From a virus, in the IMG/VR virus record IMGVR_UViG_3300046529_000415, positions 1-25,267 of that record: DNA of 25,267 bases. One strand, written 5' to 3'. Under the pieces are notes generated by a model. The model was given only the letters and a program-made list of their open reading frames with translations, was not told where the DNA came from and did not search any database. Of the stretch, positions 7,052 to 13,593 are shown in pieces. The translations under genes and the position numbers were made by a program. The number at the start of each line of letters is the position of its first letter. The first letter of the stretch is position 1.

Positions 7052-7785
7052 CCACTCCTGGCCCGAAATATTCGCTGCTCGACGGGCTTAGTACCTGTCT
7101 TGCTGTGGCCCAGCGGGCGCTCCTCGAGGTGCGGGCGCTTGCACGGACTCCGGGGCCAGAGGGCAAGCGCGGGCCTGCCGGCGAGCGCGGCGAAGCCGGC
7201 AAAGCTGGACCAGCAGGGCCGGCGGGACGTGCCGGCATCGATGGCAAGAATGGCGATCCCGGGCCAGAGGGCAAGCCCGGTGGCCTGCCGGTGGCGCGCG
7301 ACTGGACACCCGGCATCGTCCACTACGCGGGCACCGTCGTCGCCCATGCCGGCGGCGCCTTCCAGGCCACCCGCGACACCGGACAAGCGCCAGGTCATTC
7401 TGACTGGATCTGCCTGGCGCGGCCCGGACGCGATGCCGCGATGCCGACGGTGCGCGGAACCTTCGCCGAGGGCGAAACCTATGCGGCGCTCGACATCGTT
7501 GCACTCGGCGGGTCAAGTTTCATTGCCCGCCAGGATGCCCCTGGGCCGTGTCCGGGGGCCGCCTGGCAGCTTATCGCCTCGGCGGGCAAGCCGGGCAAGC
7601 CCGGCCCGAAGGGCGACCACGGGGCTCCTGGCGCGCGTGGCGAGCGCGGAATGGCGGCGCCGACCATCGTCGGCTGGCGCATCGATCGCGAGGCCTATAC
7701 GGCGCAGCCGGTCATGTCCGACAACAGCGAGGCGCCGGCGATCGAGATGCGGGCCTTCTTCGAGCAGTTTCACGAGGGGCGGTGA
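7048..7785 (+). CDS. Collagen-like protein with two carbohydrate-binding-module-like domains
   Basis: A 245-residue protein. After a short helix (LLDGLSTCLAVAQRALLEV) come about 14 Gly-X-Y triplets (GKRGPAGERGEAGKAGPAG region, nt about 7150-7284), then two tandem modules with the Trp/Tyr/Gly spacing of CBM5/12-like chitin-binding folds (ARDWTPGIVHYAGTVV..WICLARPG and VRGTFAEGETYAALDIV..WQLIASAG), a second run of eight triplets (GKPGKPGPKGDHGAPGARG), and a C-terminal globular part. A trimeric rod with sugar-binding heads is the natural reading: a virion fibre that contacts a host polysaccharide. CBM family membership is inferred from residue pattern only. It starts with an ATGA overlap. Confidence 0.85.
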   Translation: MTTPGPKYSLLDGLSTCLAVAQRALLEVRALARTPGPEGKRGPAGERGEAGKAGPAGPAGRAGIDGKNGDPGPEGKPGGLPVARDWTPGIVHYAGTVVAHAGGAFQATRDTGQAPGHSDWICLARPGRDAAMPTVRGTFAEGETYAALDIVALGGSSFIARQDAPGPCPGAAWQLIASAGKPGKPGPKGDHGAPGARGERGMAAPTIVGWRIDREAYTAQPVMSDNSEAPAIEMRAFFEQFHEGR

Positions 7786-8432
7786 TGGCCGACGTTTGGG
7801 TCAAGGTGCTGGCGCCGGCCGACAGCTATGCGCTCGTCACGCTGGACGAGATCAAAAGCATCCTCGGCCTGCCGCCAACCAATACCAGCGAGGACGCGCA
7901 GTTGCAGGCGTGGATCGACCAGTACAGCGACGTCATCGCGACGATGTGCCAGCGCGTGTTCGCCTACGAGCAGGTCGCCGAGACCTGGCGCGGCGACTCG
8001 ATGCCGTTCGACAGTCCGCGGCTGTTTCTGACGCACTATCCGGTCGCCGACGCCGATATCGTCTCGGTGGAATCGCCACGCGGCAACGTCCTCGACCCGG
8101 CGAGTTACGAGATCGAAAACCTATCCGGCAAGATGCGCATCGAAGGTGCCTGGACCGAGCCGGTCACCGTGACCTACAGCGGCGGATATCAGTTGCCCGA
8201 TGCCGCGCCGCCGGCGCTCAAGGCAGCGGCCACGCTATTGATCCAGGCGGCGCGGCTGCAGCAGCGCTTGAACGCCACCGGCGGCGTCCGAATGGTCCGG
8301 CATGGCGATACCATCGTTCAGTATTACGATCCGCTGCAGGTACTCGGTAAGGCCGCACCCACCGCGCCATTGCAGGCGGCAGCCGACACCGCGGCCGGCT
8401 TGCTCAGCGCATATACGCGTTTCTATGTGTGA
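7785..8432 (+). CDS. Head-tail connector protein, gp6-like
   Basis: A 215-residue connector-ring protein that would attach below the portal. The N-terminal half is helical, with the family's opening phrase (LVTLDEIKSILGLPP, then DAQLQAWIDQYSDVIATMC). The middle is strand-rich (PVTVTYSGGYQLPDAAPPALKAA), typical of the long gp6-like forms. The C-terminus is helical. The start ATG shares its A with the preceding TGA and follows GAGGGGCGG. A longer upstream reading in the same frame is out-of-frame collagen sequence and is rejected. The last codons lie in a 22-bp tandem duplication. Confidence 0.85.
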   Translation: MADVWVKVLAPADSYALVTLDEIKSILGLPPTNTSEDAQLQAWIDQYSDVIATMCQRVFAYEQVAETWRGDSMPFDSPRLFLTHYPVADADIVSVESPRGNVLDPASYEIENLSGKMRIEGAWTEPVTVTYSGGYQLPDAAPPALKAAATLLIQAARLQQRLNATGGVRMVRHGDTIVQYYDPLQVLGKAAPTAPLQAAADTAAGLLSAYTRFYV

Positions 8433-8454
8433 ATATACGCGCGTTTACGTGTGA
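8411..8454 (+). repeat. 22-bp imperfect tandem duplication over a stop/start junction
   Basis: Bases 8411-8432 and 8433-8454 match at 18 of 22 positions; both begin ATATACGCG and end GTGTGA. Read in register, the first copy encodes YTRFYV-stop, the end of the connector protein, and the second encodes YTRVYV-stop. The second copy is therefore a relic of the same gene end. Because 22 is not a multiple of three, the duplication shifts the phase between the two genes and changes which GTG can start the next one. Confidence 0.8.
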
Positions 8455-9097
8455 TGGTTTTCACGTGAAACACTACGAGGTGCAGCGCGAGTGGGAGGGC
8501 GGGACGGCATTCATCATTGCCGGCGGGCCGTCGGTGCTCGAGCACGATCTCGCGCAGTTGCGCGGCCGGCGGGTGATCGTCATCAACTCGAGCGTCCATG
8601 CGGCGCCCTGGGCCGATTTTCTCTACTTCGGCGATTGGCGATGGTGGAACGAGCCGGAAAACCGGGCGGCGGTCGCCGCCTTTGGCGGACGTGTCGTTAC
8701 GACCTCGCAGATGGTGCGGAATGCGAAGGTGCTGCTTTGCCGCAAGGTCGATCCGCCGGGATTGGCGCAGGCGCCCGATTGCCTGACGCAGAAATGGACC
8801 TCGCTCACCGGGGCAACGAACCTGGCGGCGCACTTGGTGGGACGCGGCGGAACGATCGTCTGGCTCGGCGCCGACGGCAAGGCGGCTGCGGACGGCCGGC
8901 TCTGGCACCACAAGCCGCACCGGTGGGGGCCGAGACCGGATCGCTACGATCGCCAGCGCGGCGATATCGCCACCATGGCGGCGCCGTTGCGGTCGATGGG
9001 CATCACGCTGCTCAACGCCAGCCCGGGCAGCGCCTATGCGGATCTGTGGCCGGTGGTCGGCCTTGAGGAGACGCTCGGCCAGCGGCGGGCGGCTTGA
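8429..9097 (+). CDS. DUF115/MptE-like Rossmann-type protein
   Basis: A 222-residue protein with an N-terminal strand-loop FIIAGGPSV (28-36), VIVINSSVHAAPWADFLYFGD (49-69), and later GATNLAAHLV and TIVWLGADG (142-150) before a His/Trp-rich segment. This layout resembles the DUF115/MptE-like fold found in motility-associated sugar transferases (Maf) and in phage proteins sometimes labelled norphogenetic protein. GTG 8429 overlaps the previous stop (GTGA) and is used here. GTG 8465 is a strong alternative, because the intervening 12 codons derive from the duplicated end of the previous gene. It precedes a GT9-like gene and a methyltransferase, so a role in building or attaching a sugar is plausible. 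The substrate is unknown. Confidence 0.75.
   Translation: MNIRAFTCDGFHVKHYEVQREWEGGTAFIIAGGPSVLEHDLAQLRGRRVIVINSSVHAAPWADFLYFGDWRWWNEPENRAAVAAFGGRVVTTSQMVRNAKVLLCRKVDPPGLAQAPDCLTQKWTSLTGATNLAAHLVGRGGTIVWLGADGKAAADGRLWHHKPHRWGPRPDRYDRQRGDIATMAAPLRSMGITLLNASPGSAYADLWPVVGLEETLGQRRAA
8457..8472. promoter_or_regulatory. parS-like palindrome
   Basis: The 16-mer centred on CAC/GTG contains a perfect 12-bp palindrome TTTCACGTGAAA (8459-8470). It matches the canonical chromosomal ParB site TGTTTCACGTGAAACA at 14 of 16 positions: the right half is exact and only the outermost two bases of the left half differ. It lies at the possible GTG 8465 start. No parA or parB is visible in the window, so any binding would be by host ParB. 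Function is inferred from sequence likeness alone. Confidence 0.45.
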
Positions 9098-9984
9098 GGC
9101 CTGCGGAAGCAGTCCTGGTCCGCGGGATGTGGGGGCTCGGCGACAACATTTATTCGCGGCCGTTCGTGCGCGCCGCGGCGGCGCAATACGAGGTCTGGCT
9201 CGAAACGCCATGGCCGGAACTCTACGAGGATCTCGACATAAGGTTCGTTCTCGGGAAACGCCGACTGCGAACACAGCTCAAGAACATGGCGCGGCAACGC
9301 CCAGAGCGATGGTCGCGGCCGTTACCGATGCGCGAGGTCAAGGTTTCCTACGGCGGTGATCTGAGGACGGCCTCGATCGTCCATGCGCTCGAACGCAAGT
9401 GGTCGGCGCTGCGGGTCGCCTTCGATCCGGCGTTGTTCGATCTGCCCGACATGGGGCCGTCGCCGATCGGGTCTGAACGCCCGATCGCGGTGGTGCGGCC
9501 GGTGACGGTGCGCGCCGAATGGCGCAATCAGGCGCGCAATCCGCGACCGGAATATGTGGCCGCCCTGGCGGCCGAGCTGATGATGACGCACACGGTAGTC
9601 GCGGTCGCCGATCTCGCGGCGGGGCAGGAATGGGCGGTCGGCGAACTGCCGCCGGCACATCGATACTTCGTGCGCGGCGAGTTGGACGTGCGCGAGCTGC
9701 TCGCGCTGGTGCGCGAAGCCGACGTGGTGATCGGCGGCGTCGGTTGGATCGTGCCGGCCGGGCTGGCGCTGCAGTCTCGGACCTTCGTGGTGCTGGGCGG
9801 TCACGGCGGACACAACGCGCCTGAGAAAGTCACCGATCCGCGGCTCGACTTGAGCCGCATCGGCTTTGCAATGCCAGAGGCCTTCTGCGGATGCACGAAC
9901 ATGTTGCACGACTGCGACAAGAGGATCGCGGACCCGATCGGACAGTTCCGCCGCTGGTCGAGCAGCTTTCGCGCCGCCGCCTGA
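9094..9984 (+). CDS. Glycosyltransferase family 9-like protein
   Basis: A 296-residue protein with hallmarks of heptosyltransferase-like GT9 enzymes. The N-terminal phrase GLGDNIYSRPFVRA (14-27) matches the usual Gly-Asp plus Pro-x-x-Arg-Ala loop. The second half has VVAVADLAAGQEW, the READVVIGGVGWIVPAGLAL helix, a VVLGGHGG turn, and a late Cys cluster (C265, C267, C274), similar to the PC.C..C ending in many GT9 proteins. It begins with a TTG overlapping the previous stop (TTGA); GTG 9118 and ATG 9127 are possible later starts. Such enzymes move a sugar from a nucleotide donor. Here the acceptor is unknown and could be a virion protein. The C-terminal coding region overlaps the methyltransferase. 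Confidence 0.72.
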   Translation: MRPAEAVLVRGMWGLGDNIYSRPFVRAAAAQYEVWLETPWPELYEDLDIRFVLGKRRLRTQLKNMARQRPERWSRPLPMREVKVSYGGDLRTASIVHALERKWSALRVAFDPALFDLPDMGPSPIGSERPIAVVRPVTVRAEWRNQARNPRPEYVAALAAELMMTHTVVAVADLAAGQEWAVGELPPAHRYFVRGELDVRELLALVREADVVIGGVGWIVPAGLALQSRTFVVLGGHGGHNAPEKVTDPRLDLSRIGFAMPEAFCGCTNMLHDCDKRIADPIGQFRRWSSSFRAAA

Positions 9985-10577
9985 CCTGGTGGCCGCAGCT
10001 CGGCATCGGCTGGTATCCTGTCGATGCGGTAAACGCGCCTTACGATCAAGCGTATTTTGACCAGTTCGACCGCAATGCAAGGACACCGATTGGCCGCGCT
10101 TTGATGTCGGCGCGCTGCGACTTCGTCGAGCGGCACTATCGGGGACCGTTGATCGACATCGGCATCGGCTCGGGCGCGTTCATCGAATGCCGGCAAGCGC
10201 GACAGCAAAAGACCTGGGGTTACGACATCAATCCGGCCGGACTGAAATGGCTCGAAAAACGGATGCTGCTGATCGATCCGTATCTCGTGCCGTTTCAGGC
10301 CATGACGATGTGGGACGTGTTCGAGCACATGGCGGATTTCGAATTGCTGCTCGCCAACTGCCGGGAATGGCTGTTCGTCTCGCTGCCGATCTTTCGCGAC
10401 GCCGAGCATGCGCTGCGCTCGAAGCATTTCAAGCCAGCGGAACATTGTTGGCATTTCACCCGCGACGGGCTGTTGTTTGCGATGAACTCCTGCGGCTTCA
10501 CCATGGTGTCGGAAAGCGCGGTCGAAACCGATCTCGGCCGCGAGGACATCGGAACTTTCGCGTTCATACGTAAATGA
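9891..10577 (+). CDS. Class I SAM-dependent methyltransferase
   Basis: A 228-residue methyltransferase with a clear motif I (LIDIGIGSGAF, residues 87-97), an acidic post-I strand end (GYDINPAG, 110-117) and the DVFEH motif (142-146) in place of the usual D-x-x-E-H segment. No DPPY or NPPY DNA-methylase motif is present, so a small-molecule or sugar target is likelier than DNA. The start is uncertain. ATG 9891 has AGAGG about ten bases upstream but gives a 94-base overlap with the previous gene, and its first 30 residues look like an out-of-frame reading. The conserved part begins at LTWWPQLG (9981), where only a CTG overlaps the previous stop. It groups with the two sugar-type genes upstream. 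Confidence 0.82.
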   Translation: MHEHVARLRQEDRGPDRTVPPLVEQLSRRRLTWWPQLGIGWYPVDAVNAPYDQAYFDQFDRNARTPIGRALMSARCDFVERHYRGPLIDIGIGSGAFIECRQARQQKTWGYDINPAGLKWLEKRMLLIDPYLVPFQAMTMWDVFEHMADFELLLANCREWLFVSLPIFRDAEHALRSKHFKPAEHCWHFTRDGLLFAMNSCGFTMVSESAVETDLGREDIGTFAFIRK

Positions 10578-10951
10578 CAATCGACTATAGCGCACTGATG
10601 TACGACCCGGTCTATGCACGGCTCGGCGTGCCTGCGGTGCTGACCGTGGCCGGCAGCGATGGCGCCGAGGTCGATATCACCGTGATCGATGACACCCGGC
10701 CGGCGGCCGTGCCGATCTCGACGCAAACCCAGAGCACCGTGGCGGCTCAGGTCAGCAACGTCGGGCCGGGCGCGTTCGCCCGCATCTATGAGCTGACCGA
10801 AAAGGGCATCGCCCGTGCCGATTACGCCGACGCCGTGCTCGCCTTCAATGGCCGAACCTGGGTCGTGCGCTCGTGGGATCTGCGCGGCAGCCCGATGGGC
10901 GAGGACCAGGGCGAAGTGCGGTTCGCCCTGAAGGCTGCCGCCGTTGGTTGA
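10574..10951 (+). CDS. Head-tail joining/head-completion candidate
   Basis: A 125-residue protein starting with ATGA overlap. It opens with MTIDYSALMYDPVYARLGVPAVLTV and contains a strand-rich core (VDITVIDDT, AFARIYELTEKGI, GRTWVVRSWDLRG). Size, fold impression and the place just before the tail-terminator candidate match small neck proteins of the head-tail joining type (lambda FII-like). I see no motif that proves it. It overlaps the next gene by eight bases, so the two are probably made together. Confidence 0.65.
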   Translation: MTIDYSALMYDPVYARLGVPAVLTVAGSDGAEVDITVIDDTRPAAVPISTQTQSTVAAQVSNVGPGAFARIYELTEKGIARADYADAVLAFNGRTWVVRSWDLRGSPMGEDQGEVRFALKAAAVG

Positions 10952-11399
10952 CGTTCGCGAGGAGATCCTGGCCCGGCTGCTCGTGGTGGTAGCCGGCATT
11001 CCAAACATCAAATCGGCCCAGCGCAACAATACCGAGATCCCCGAAGACCTGTTGCCGGCGGCGCTCGTGTTCGACGGCGACGAGGAAACCGACGACGCGG
11101 CTGATTTGTCGATGCGGCCTTCAAACCGGCCGAGCATGGTCCGCATGCATCCGGAGATCATCATCGCGCAGCAGGCCGACGAGGTCGGGTCCGATCTCAC
11201 TACCTTGCGCCGGGAGCTGATCAAGCGGGTGCTCACCGATACCGAACTCAACGAGCAGATCGTCAAGACCGGACGGAACGGCAACGGCGCGATCCGCTAT
11301 CTCGGCTGCCAGACCGATCTCGGCTTGGGGCGCTCGCTGCAGGGGGCGCTGCGCGCTCAGTTCATGTTCAAGTACGCACTCAAAATAGAGGACTTATAA
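10944..11399 (+). CDS. Tail terminator/tail completion candidate
   Basis: A 151-residue protein beginning at TTG 10944, eight bases inside the previous gene. It has the alternating helix/strand layout of tail-terminator proteins: REEILARLLVVVAGIPNI at the N-terminus, a central strand (SMVRMHPEIIIAQ), the helix TTLRRELIKRVLTDTEL, and a final strand ALRAQFMFKYALKIEDL. Such proteins cap the tail tube and join it to the head. The position immediately before the tail-tube gene is the usual one for this role. Assignment rests on position and secondary-structure pattern. Confidence 0.7.
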   Translation: MVDVREEILARLLVVVAGIPNIKSAQRNNTEIPEDLLPAALVFDGDEETDDAADLSMRPSNRPSMVRMHPEIIIAQQADEVGSDLTTLRRELIKRVLTDTELNEQIVKTGRNGNGAIRYLGCQTDLGLGRSLQGALRAQFMFKYALKIEDL

Positions 11400-11402
11400 G
11401 CC

Positions 11403-11930
11403 ATGCCCACGTCACCCAACGTCGCGAACTATCACATCGGCAAAGGCATCGTCAGCTTCAAGGAAGTCGGCAGCTCGACCTTCACCGATCTCGGCAACGC
11501 GCCGAAGTTCATCTATACGCCCGCAGTCAACAAGAAGGAGCACTTCTCGGCCCGCGAGGGCGTCAAGACCAAGGACTTCACCGCCATCACCCAGATCGGC
11601 GCGACCATCAAGGTTACGCTCGACGAGGTCACCGGGGAGAACCTCGCCATGTTCGCGCTCGCCACGTCGGGCACCGATACCGATGGCAACGTTACGCTGT
11701 CCGGCCTGTCTAAGGCCGAGTTCGTCGGTGAAATCAAGGTGGTCGGCACCAATGATATAGGCCAGCAGGTCGACTTCCTCGCCACCGTCTCGTTTGTGCC
11801 GACCGGCGATTTCTCGTTCATCACCGACGCCGACGATTTCACACTGATCGAGCTCGAGGCCGAGGTGATGAAGAGCCCTGGCGGTGACTTCGGCGTCTGG
11901 ACTATCCGCGACGAAACCCCATCGGCATAA
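11403..11930 (+). CDS. Major tail tube protein
   Basis: A 175-residue protein with a GAGG-type ribosome site and ATG start. The pattern is that of tail-tube/major tail proteins: an N-terminal Gly-rich strand (YHIGKGIVSFKEVGSS), an early LGNAPKFIYTP, a long core with REGVKTKDFTAITQIGATIKVTLDEVTGENLAMFAL, and a final strand pair before a short polar tail. The helix ENLAMFALATSG is characteristic of this family. It lies between the terminator and chaperone genes, the standard siphophage order, and should form stacked hexameric rings along the tape measure. Confidence 0.87.
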   Translation: MPTSPNVANYHIGKGIVSFKEVGSSTFTDLGNAPKFIYTPAVNKKEHFSAREGVKTKDFTAITQIGATIKVTLDEVTGENLAMFALATSGTDTDGNVTLSGLSKAEFVGEIKVVGTNDIGQQVDFLATVSFVPTGDFSFITDADDFTLIELEAEVMKSPGGDFGVWTIRDETPSA

Positions 11931-11940
11931 GGACAACAGC

Positions 11941-12411
11941 ATGGCTGACCTATTGGACATCGCCCCGTCGACCGCGGTCGAGGTCGTCAAGATCGACGGG
12001 TTGCGGGTCAATGTGCGCGGCGTTTCGGTCGACGCGATCGCGTCCATCGTGGCCCGGTTTCCCGAGCTGAAATCGTTGGTCGACGGCGGCTCTGGCGACA
12101 GCTTCCTGCCGCGCCTGATCCAAGGCTGCGGCGCGGCGGTCGGGCCGATCATCGCGGCCGGCTGCGGCCATCTCGCCGACGAAGCCTACGAGCAGCACGC
12201 CGCCAAGCTGCTGCCCGAGCACCAGATGAAATTCCTCAAAGCCATTTTCGGGCTGACGTTCCCAAACGGAATCGGCTCCTTCGTCGAGGAACTGACGGGC
12301 CTCATCGGCGGGGCGGGCGAAGGGGCAAAGACCGTCAAGGTGCGCTTGCGGAAATCGCCCTCGCCGTCGTCGCCCTCGGCCGACGCGGATTCCCGCCCAA
12401 CTTTGCAATGA
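11941..12411 (+). CDS. Tail assembly chaperone, G-like product
   Basis: A 156-residue mostly helical protein with AAGGA before ATG 11941. The first 130 residues look like a G-type tail chaperone that would bind the tape measure (IDGLRVNVRGVSVDAIASIVARF, then EHQMKFLKAIFGLTF, SFVEELTGLIGG). The last 25 residues become Ser/Pro/Arg-rich (RLRKSPSPSSPSADADS), while the -1 frame is open and protein-like there and continues into the next small gene. A longer GT-like product by programmed frameshift is therefore possible. The reading to the zero-frame stop is annotated here. An in-frame start at 11884 inside the tube gene is less likely. Confidence 0.82.
   Translation: MADLLDIAPSTAVEVVKIDGLRVNVRGVSVDAIASIVARFPELKSLVDGGSGDSFLPRLIQGCGAAVGPIIAAGCGHLADEAYEQHAAKLLPEHQMKFLKAIFGLTFPNGIGSFVEELTGLIGGAGEGAKTVKVRLRKSPSPSSPSADADSRPTLQ
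12322..12336 (+). other. Candidate -1 frameshift region in tail chaperone
   Basis: Zero-frame codons here are GGG GCA AAG ACC GTC. A -1 slip at GCA-AAG would keep Lys (AAG to AAA) and enter the frame that reads GALAEIALAVVALGRRG and then joins the 12408 gene without a stop. No canonical X-XXY-YYZ heptamer is present, so the exact site is uncertain. Independent start at ATG 12408 remains an alternative. Confidence 0.35.
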
Positions 12412-12560
12412 CGCTGACGCCGCGCCAGATCGCGGCCTATCTCGAGCTCGGCGAGCAGCTCGATCGCATGGAACGGGCGAACGACCTCGCCATCACCGCC
12501 ATCGCGGCACAGGGCGATCAGAAGGCGATCGAGAAGACGCTCAAGGAGTTGGGGGGGTAG
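12408..12560 (+). CDS. Tail assembly chaperone, T-like extension
   Basis: A 50-residue helical frame (TLTPRQIAAYLELGEQL at the start, then RMERANDLAITAIAAQGDQ, ending KTLKELGG and TAG). It starts at an ATG overlapping the previous stop by ATGA. The same frame stays open far upstream and reads ALAEIALAVVALGRRGFPPN just before the ATG, as expected if this is the downstream half of a G/GT frameshift pair. In siphophages the T part helps bring tube subunits to the tape measure. It may be made alone, by frameshift, or both. After it the + strand operon is broken by a minus-strand gene. Confidence 0.75.
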   Translation: MTLTPRQIAAYLELGEQLDRMERANDLAITAIAAQGDQKAIEKTLKELGG

Positions 12561-12622
12561 AACAGGATTCGTCTATCTGCTTCTTTCGCACTTCGCGACG
12601 CAACATGACGCGCACTCACCAA

Positions 12623-12883
12623 TCAGTGCCCGCACCGATGCCCGTCACACTCGATTCTGTCTTTTTCCTTGGCATCTTGTATCGTCTGCCACTGAAGGTT
12701 TTTTTGGTCGTTGGTGCCGCCATTCCTGAGCGGAATTATGTGGTCAATCACATATTCTCTGCGAGGGCCGGAAGGGGGATTCTCGCGTTCGAACTTCCTC
12801 ACGGCAGACGACGAACGTCCGTCAGCAAAAGCCGGCGCTGTAATGCCCGCTATGATGGCCAGCGCCAAAACGAACTTCTTCAT
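12623..12883 (-). CDS. Small exported HNH nuclease-like protein
   Basis: An 86-residue protein on the minus strand, the only convincing gene on that strand. Residues 1-20 form a clean signal peptide (two Lys, a hydrophobic core, AFA before a likely cleavage). The mature part has the HNH-type core YVIDHIIPLRNGGTNDQKNL followed by QWQT and a late KDRIEC, the arrangement of small exported HNH-motif proteins common in proteobacteria. ATG 12883 is chosen over a longer in-frame reading from 12970 because AGGGGA precedes it and the signal peptide starts there. The gene interrupts the chaperone-tail operon. The 62 bases on its 3' side and 167 bases on its 5' side (12884-13050) hold no other convincing gene or recognisable promoter. 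A periplasmic nuclease or superinfection-exclusion role is only a hypothesis. Confidence 0.82.
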   Translation of the reverse strand: MKKFVLALAIIAGITAPAFADGRSSSAVRKFERENPPSGPRREYVIDHIIPLRNGGTNDQKNLQWQTIQDAKEKDRIECDGHRCGH

Positions 12884-13050
12884 TATTTTTTCCCCTGATT
12901 TGCAGCCCTTTGGCCCTGCAATCGCCGATACGAGCAAGGAGTTACGGTGGATTCGTTGGCTGGGTTTCATGGGATCAAACGTCTACCCAGGCGCCAAAAC
13001 GTCGTCTTGTCATTCCGTGCCACGCAGTTGCTTATTGGTGCCAATCTGCC

Positions 13051-13587
13051 GTGAAGCTCGTCTTTTCTGAGCACGAATCGGCCATCGAGGCGCTGATCGC
13101 GCAGATCCAAAGCCAGGTTGCCGATGCCGAGGCCGGGGCCGTACAGGACGCCGCCAAGCTGGCGGTCACCCTGGGTCGGGCGAACATCGCGGCGGCCGGG
13201 TTCCCGGCTCAATGGCAGAAGGCGTTGACGTCCAAGTTCTTCCCGAACAAAGGCGGCGATCCGGCGGCATTGATCTTCGATACCAGCCGGTTCGCCGGCG
13301 TGTTCGAGCGCGGCGCTAGAATCAGCGGCCGGCCGCTCCTGTGGCTACCACTCGAGGGGAATTTACCGACCGGCATCCATACGCCTCGCGCATACCGCGG
13401 CAGGCTGGTGTCGGTGAACGTCGCGGGTAAGCCACCGCTGTTGTTCGACGCCGGCCACCGGGAGTTGGGCCCGCTGTTCGTCGGAGTGAGCCAGGTCAAC
13501 ATCCGCAAGCGGTTCGATCTCTATCGCATCTTCGCGCAGGCGGCGGCACAGATGCAGGACTTCTACGAAAAACGGATCAAGGGCTGA
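13051..13587 (+). CDS. DUF6441-like minor tail/capsid-associated protein
   Basis: A 178-residue protein between the chaperones and the tape measure. It shows the pattern I associate with phage DUF6441: a helical N-terminus (HESAIEALIAQIQSQVADA), then GRANIAAAGFPAQWQKAL, a central FDTSRFAGVFERGARISG followed by LLWLPLEG, and a C-terminal FDAGHRELGPLFVGVSQVNI with a basic helix. GTG 13051 is taken as start because the sequence becomes protein-like there; upstream in-frame codons to 12910 read as non-coding. No clear ribosome site is present, perhaps because the minus-strand insertion separated this gene from its old leader. The function of the family is unknown. Confidence 0.75.
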   Translation: MKLVFSEHESAIEALIAQIQSQVADAEAGAVQDAAKLAVTLGRANIAAAGFPAQWQKALTSKFFPNKGGDPAALIFDTSRFAGVFERGARISGRPLLWLPLEGNLPTGIHTPRAYRGRLVSVNVAGKPPLLFDAGHRELGPLFVGVSQVNIRKRFDLYRIFAQAAAQMQDFYEKRIKG

Positions 13588-13593
13588 TCATCG

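Noticed and set aside
7100-8350. 416-codon + strand frame across the collagen-like and connector genes
   Set aside because: Very Arg/Ser/Pro-rich and overlapping two genes with clear domains and coupled starts.
10140-10330. DNA adenine or cytosine methylase
   Set aside because: The SAM motif is clear, but no DPPY/NPPY or PC motif is visible, so a DNA target is not supported.
12605-12898. 97-codon + strand frame between chaperone and DUF6441-like gene
   Set aside because: It is the complement of the exported HNH gene, has no domain, and lacks a ribosome site.
12901-12920. Possible operator TGCAG...CTGCA near the exported HNH gene
   Set aside because: Only five bases pair at the ends and the inner bases do not match; too weak to call.
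12910-13050. 47-codon N-terminal extension of the DUF6441-like protein
   Set aside because: Cys/Trp/Ser-rich text unlike the rest of the protein; the family-like sequence begins at GTG 13051.
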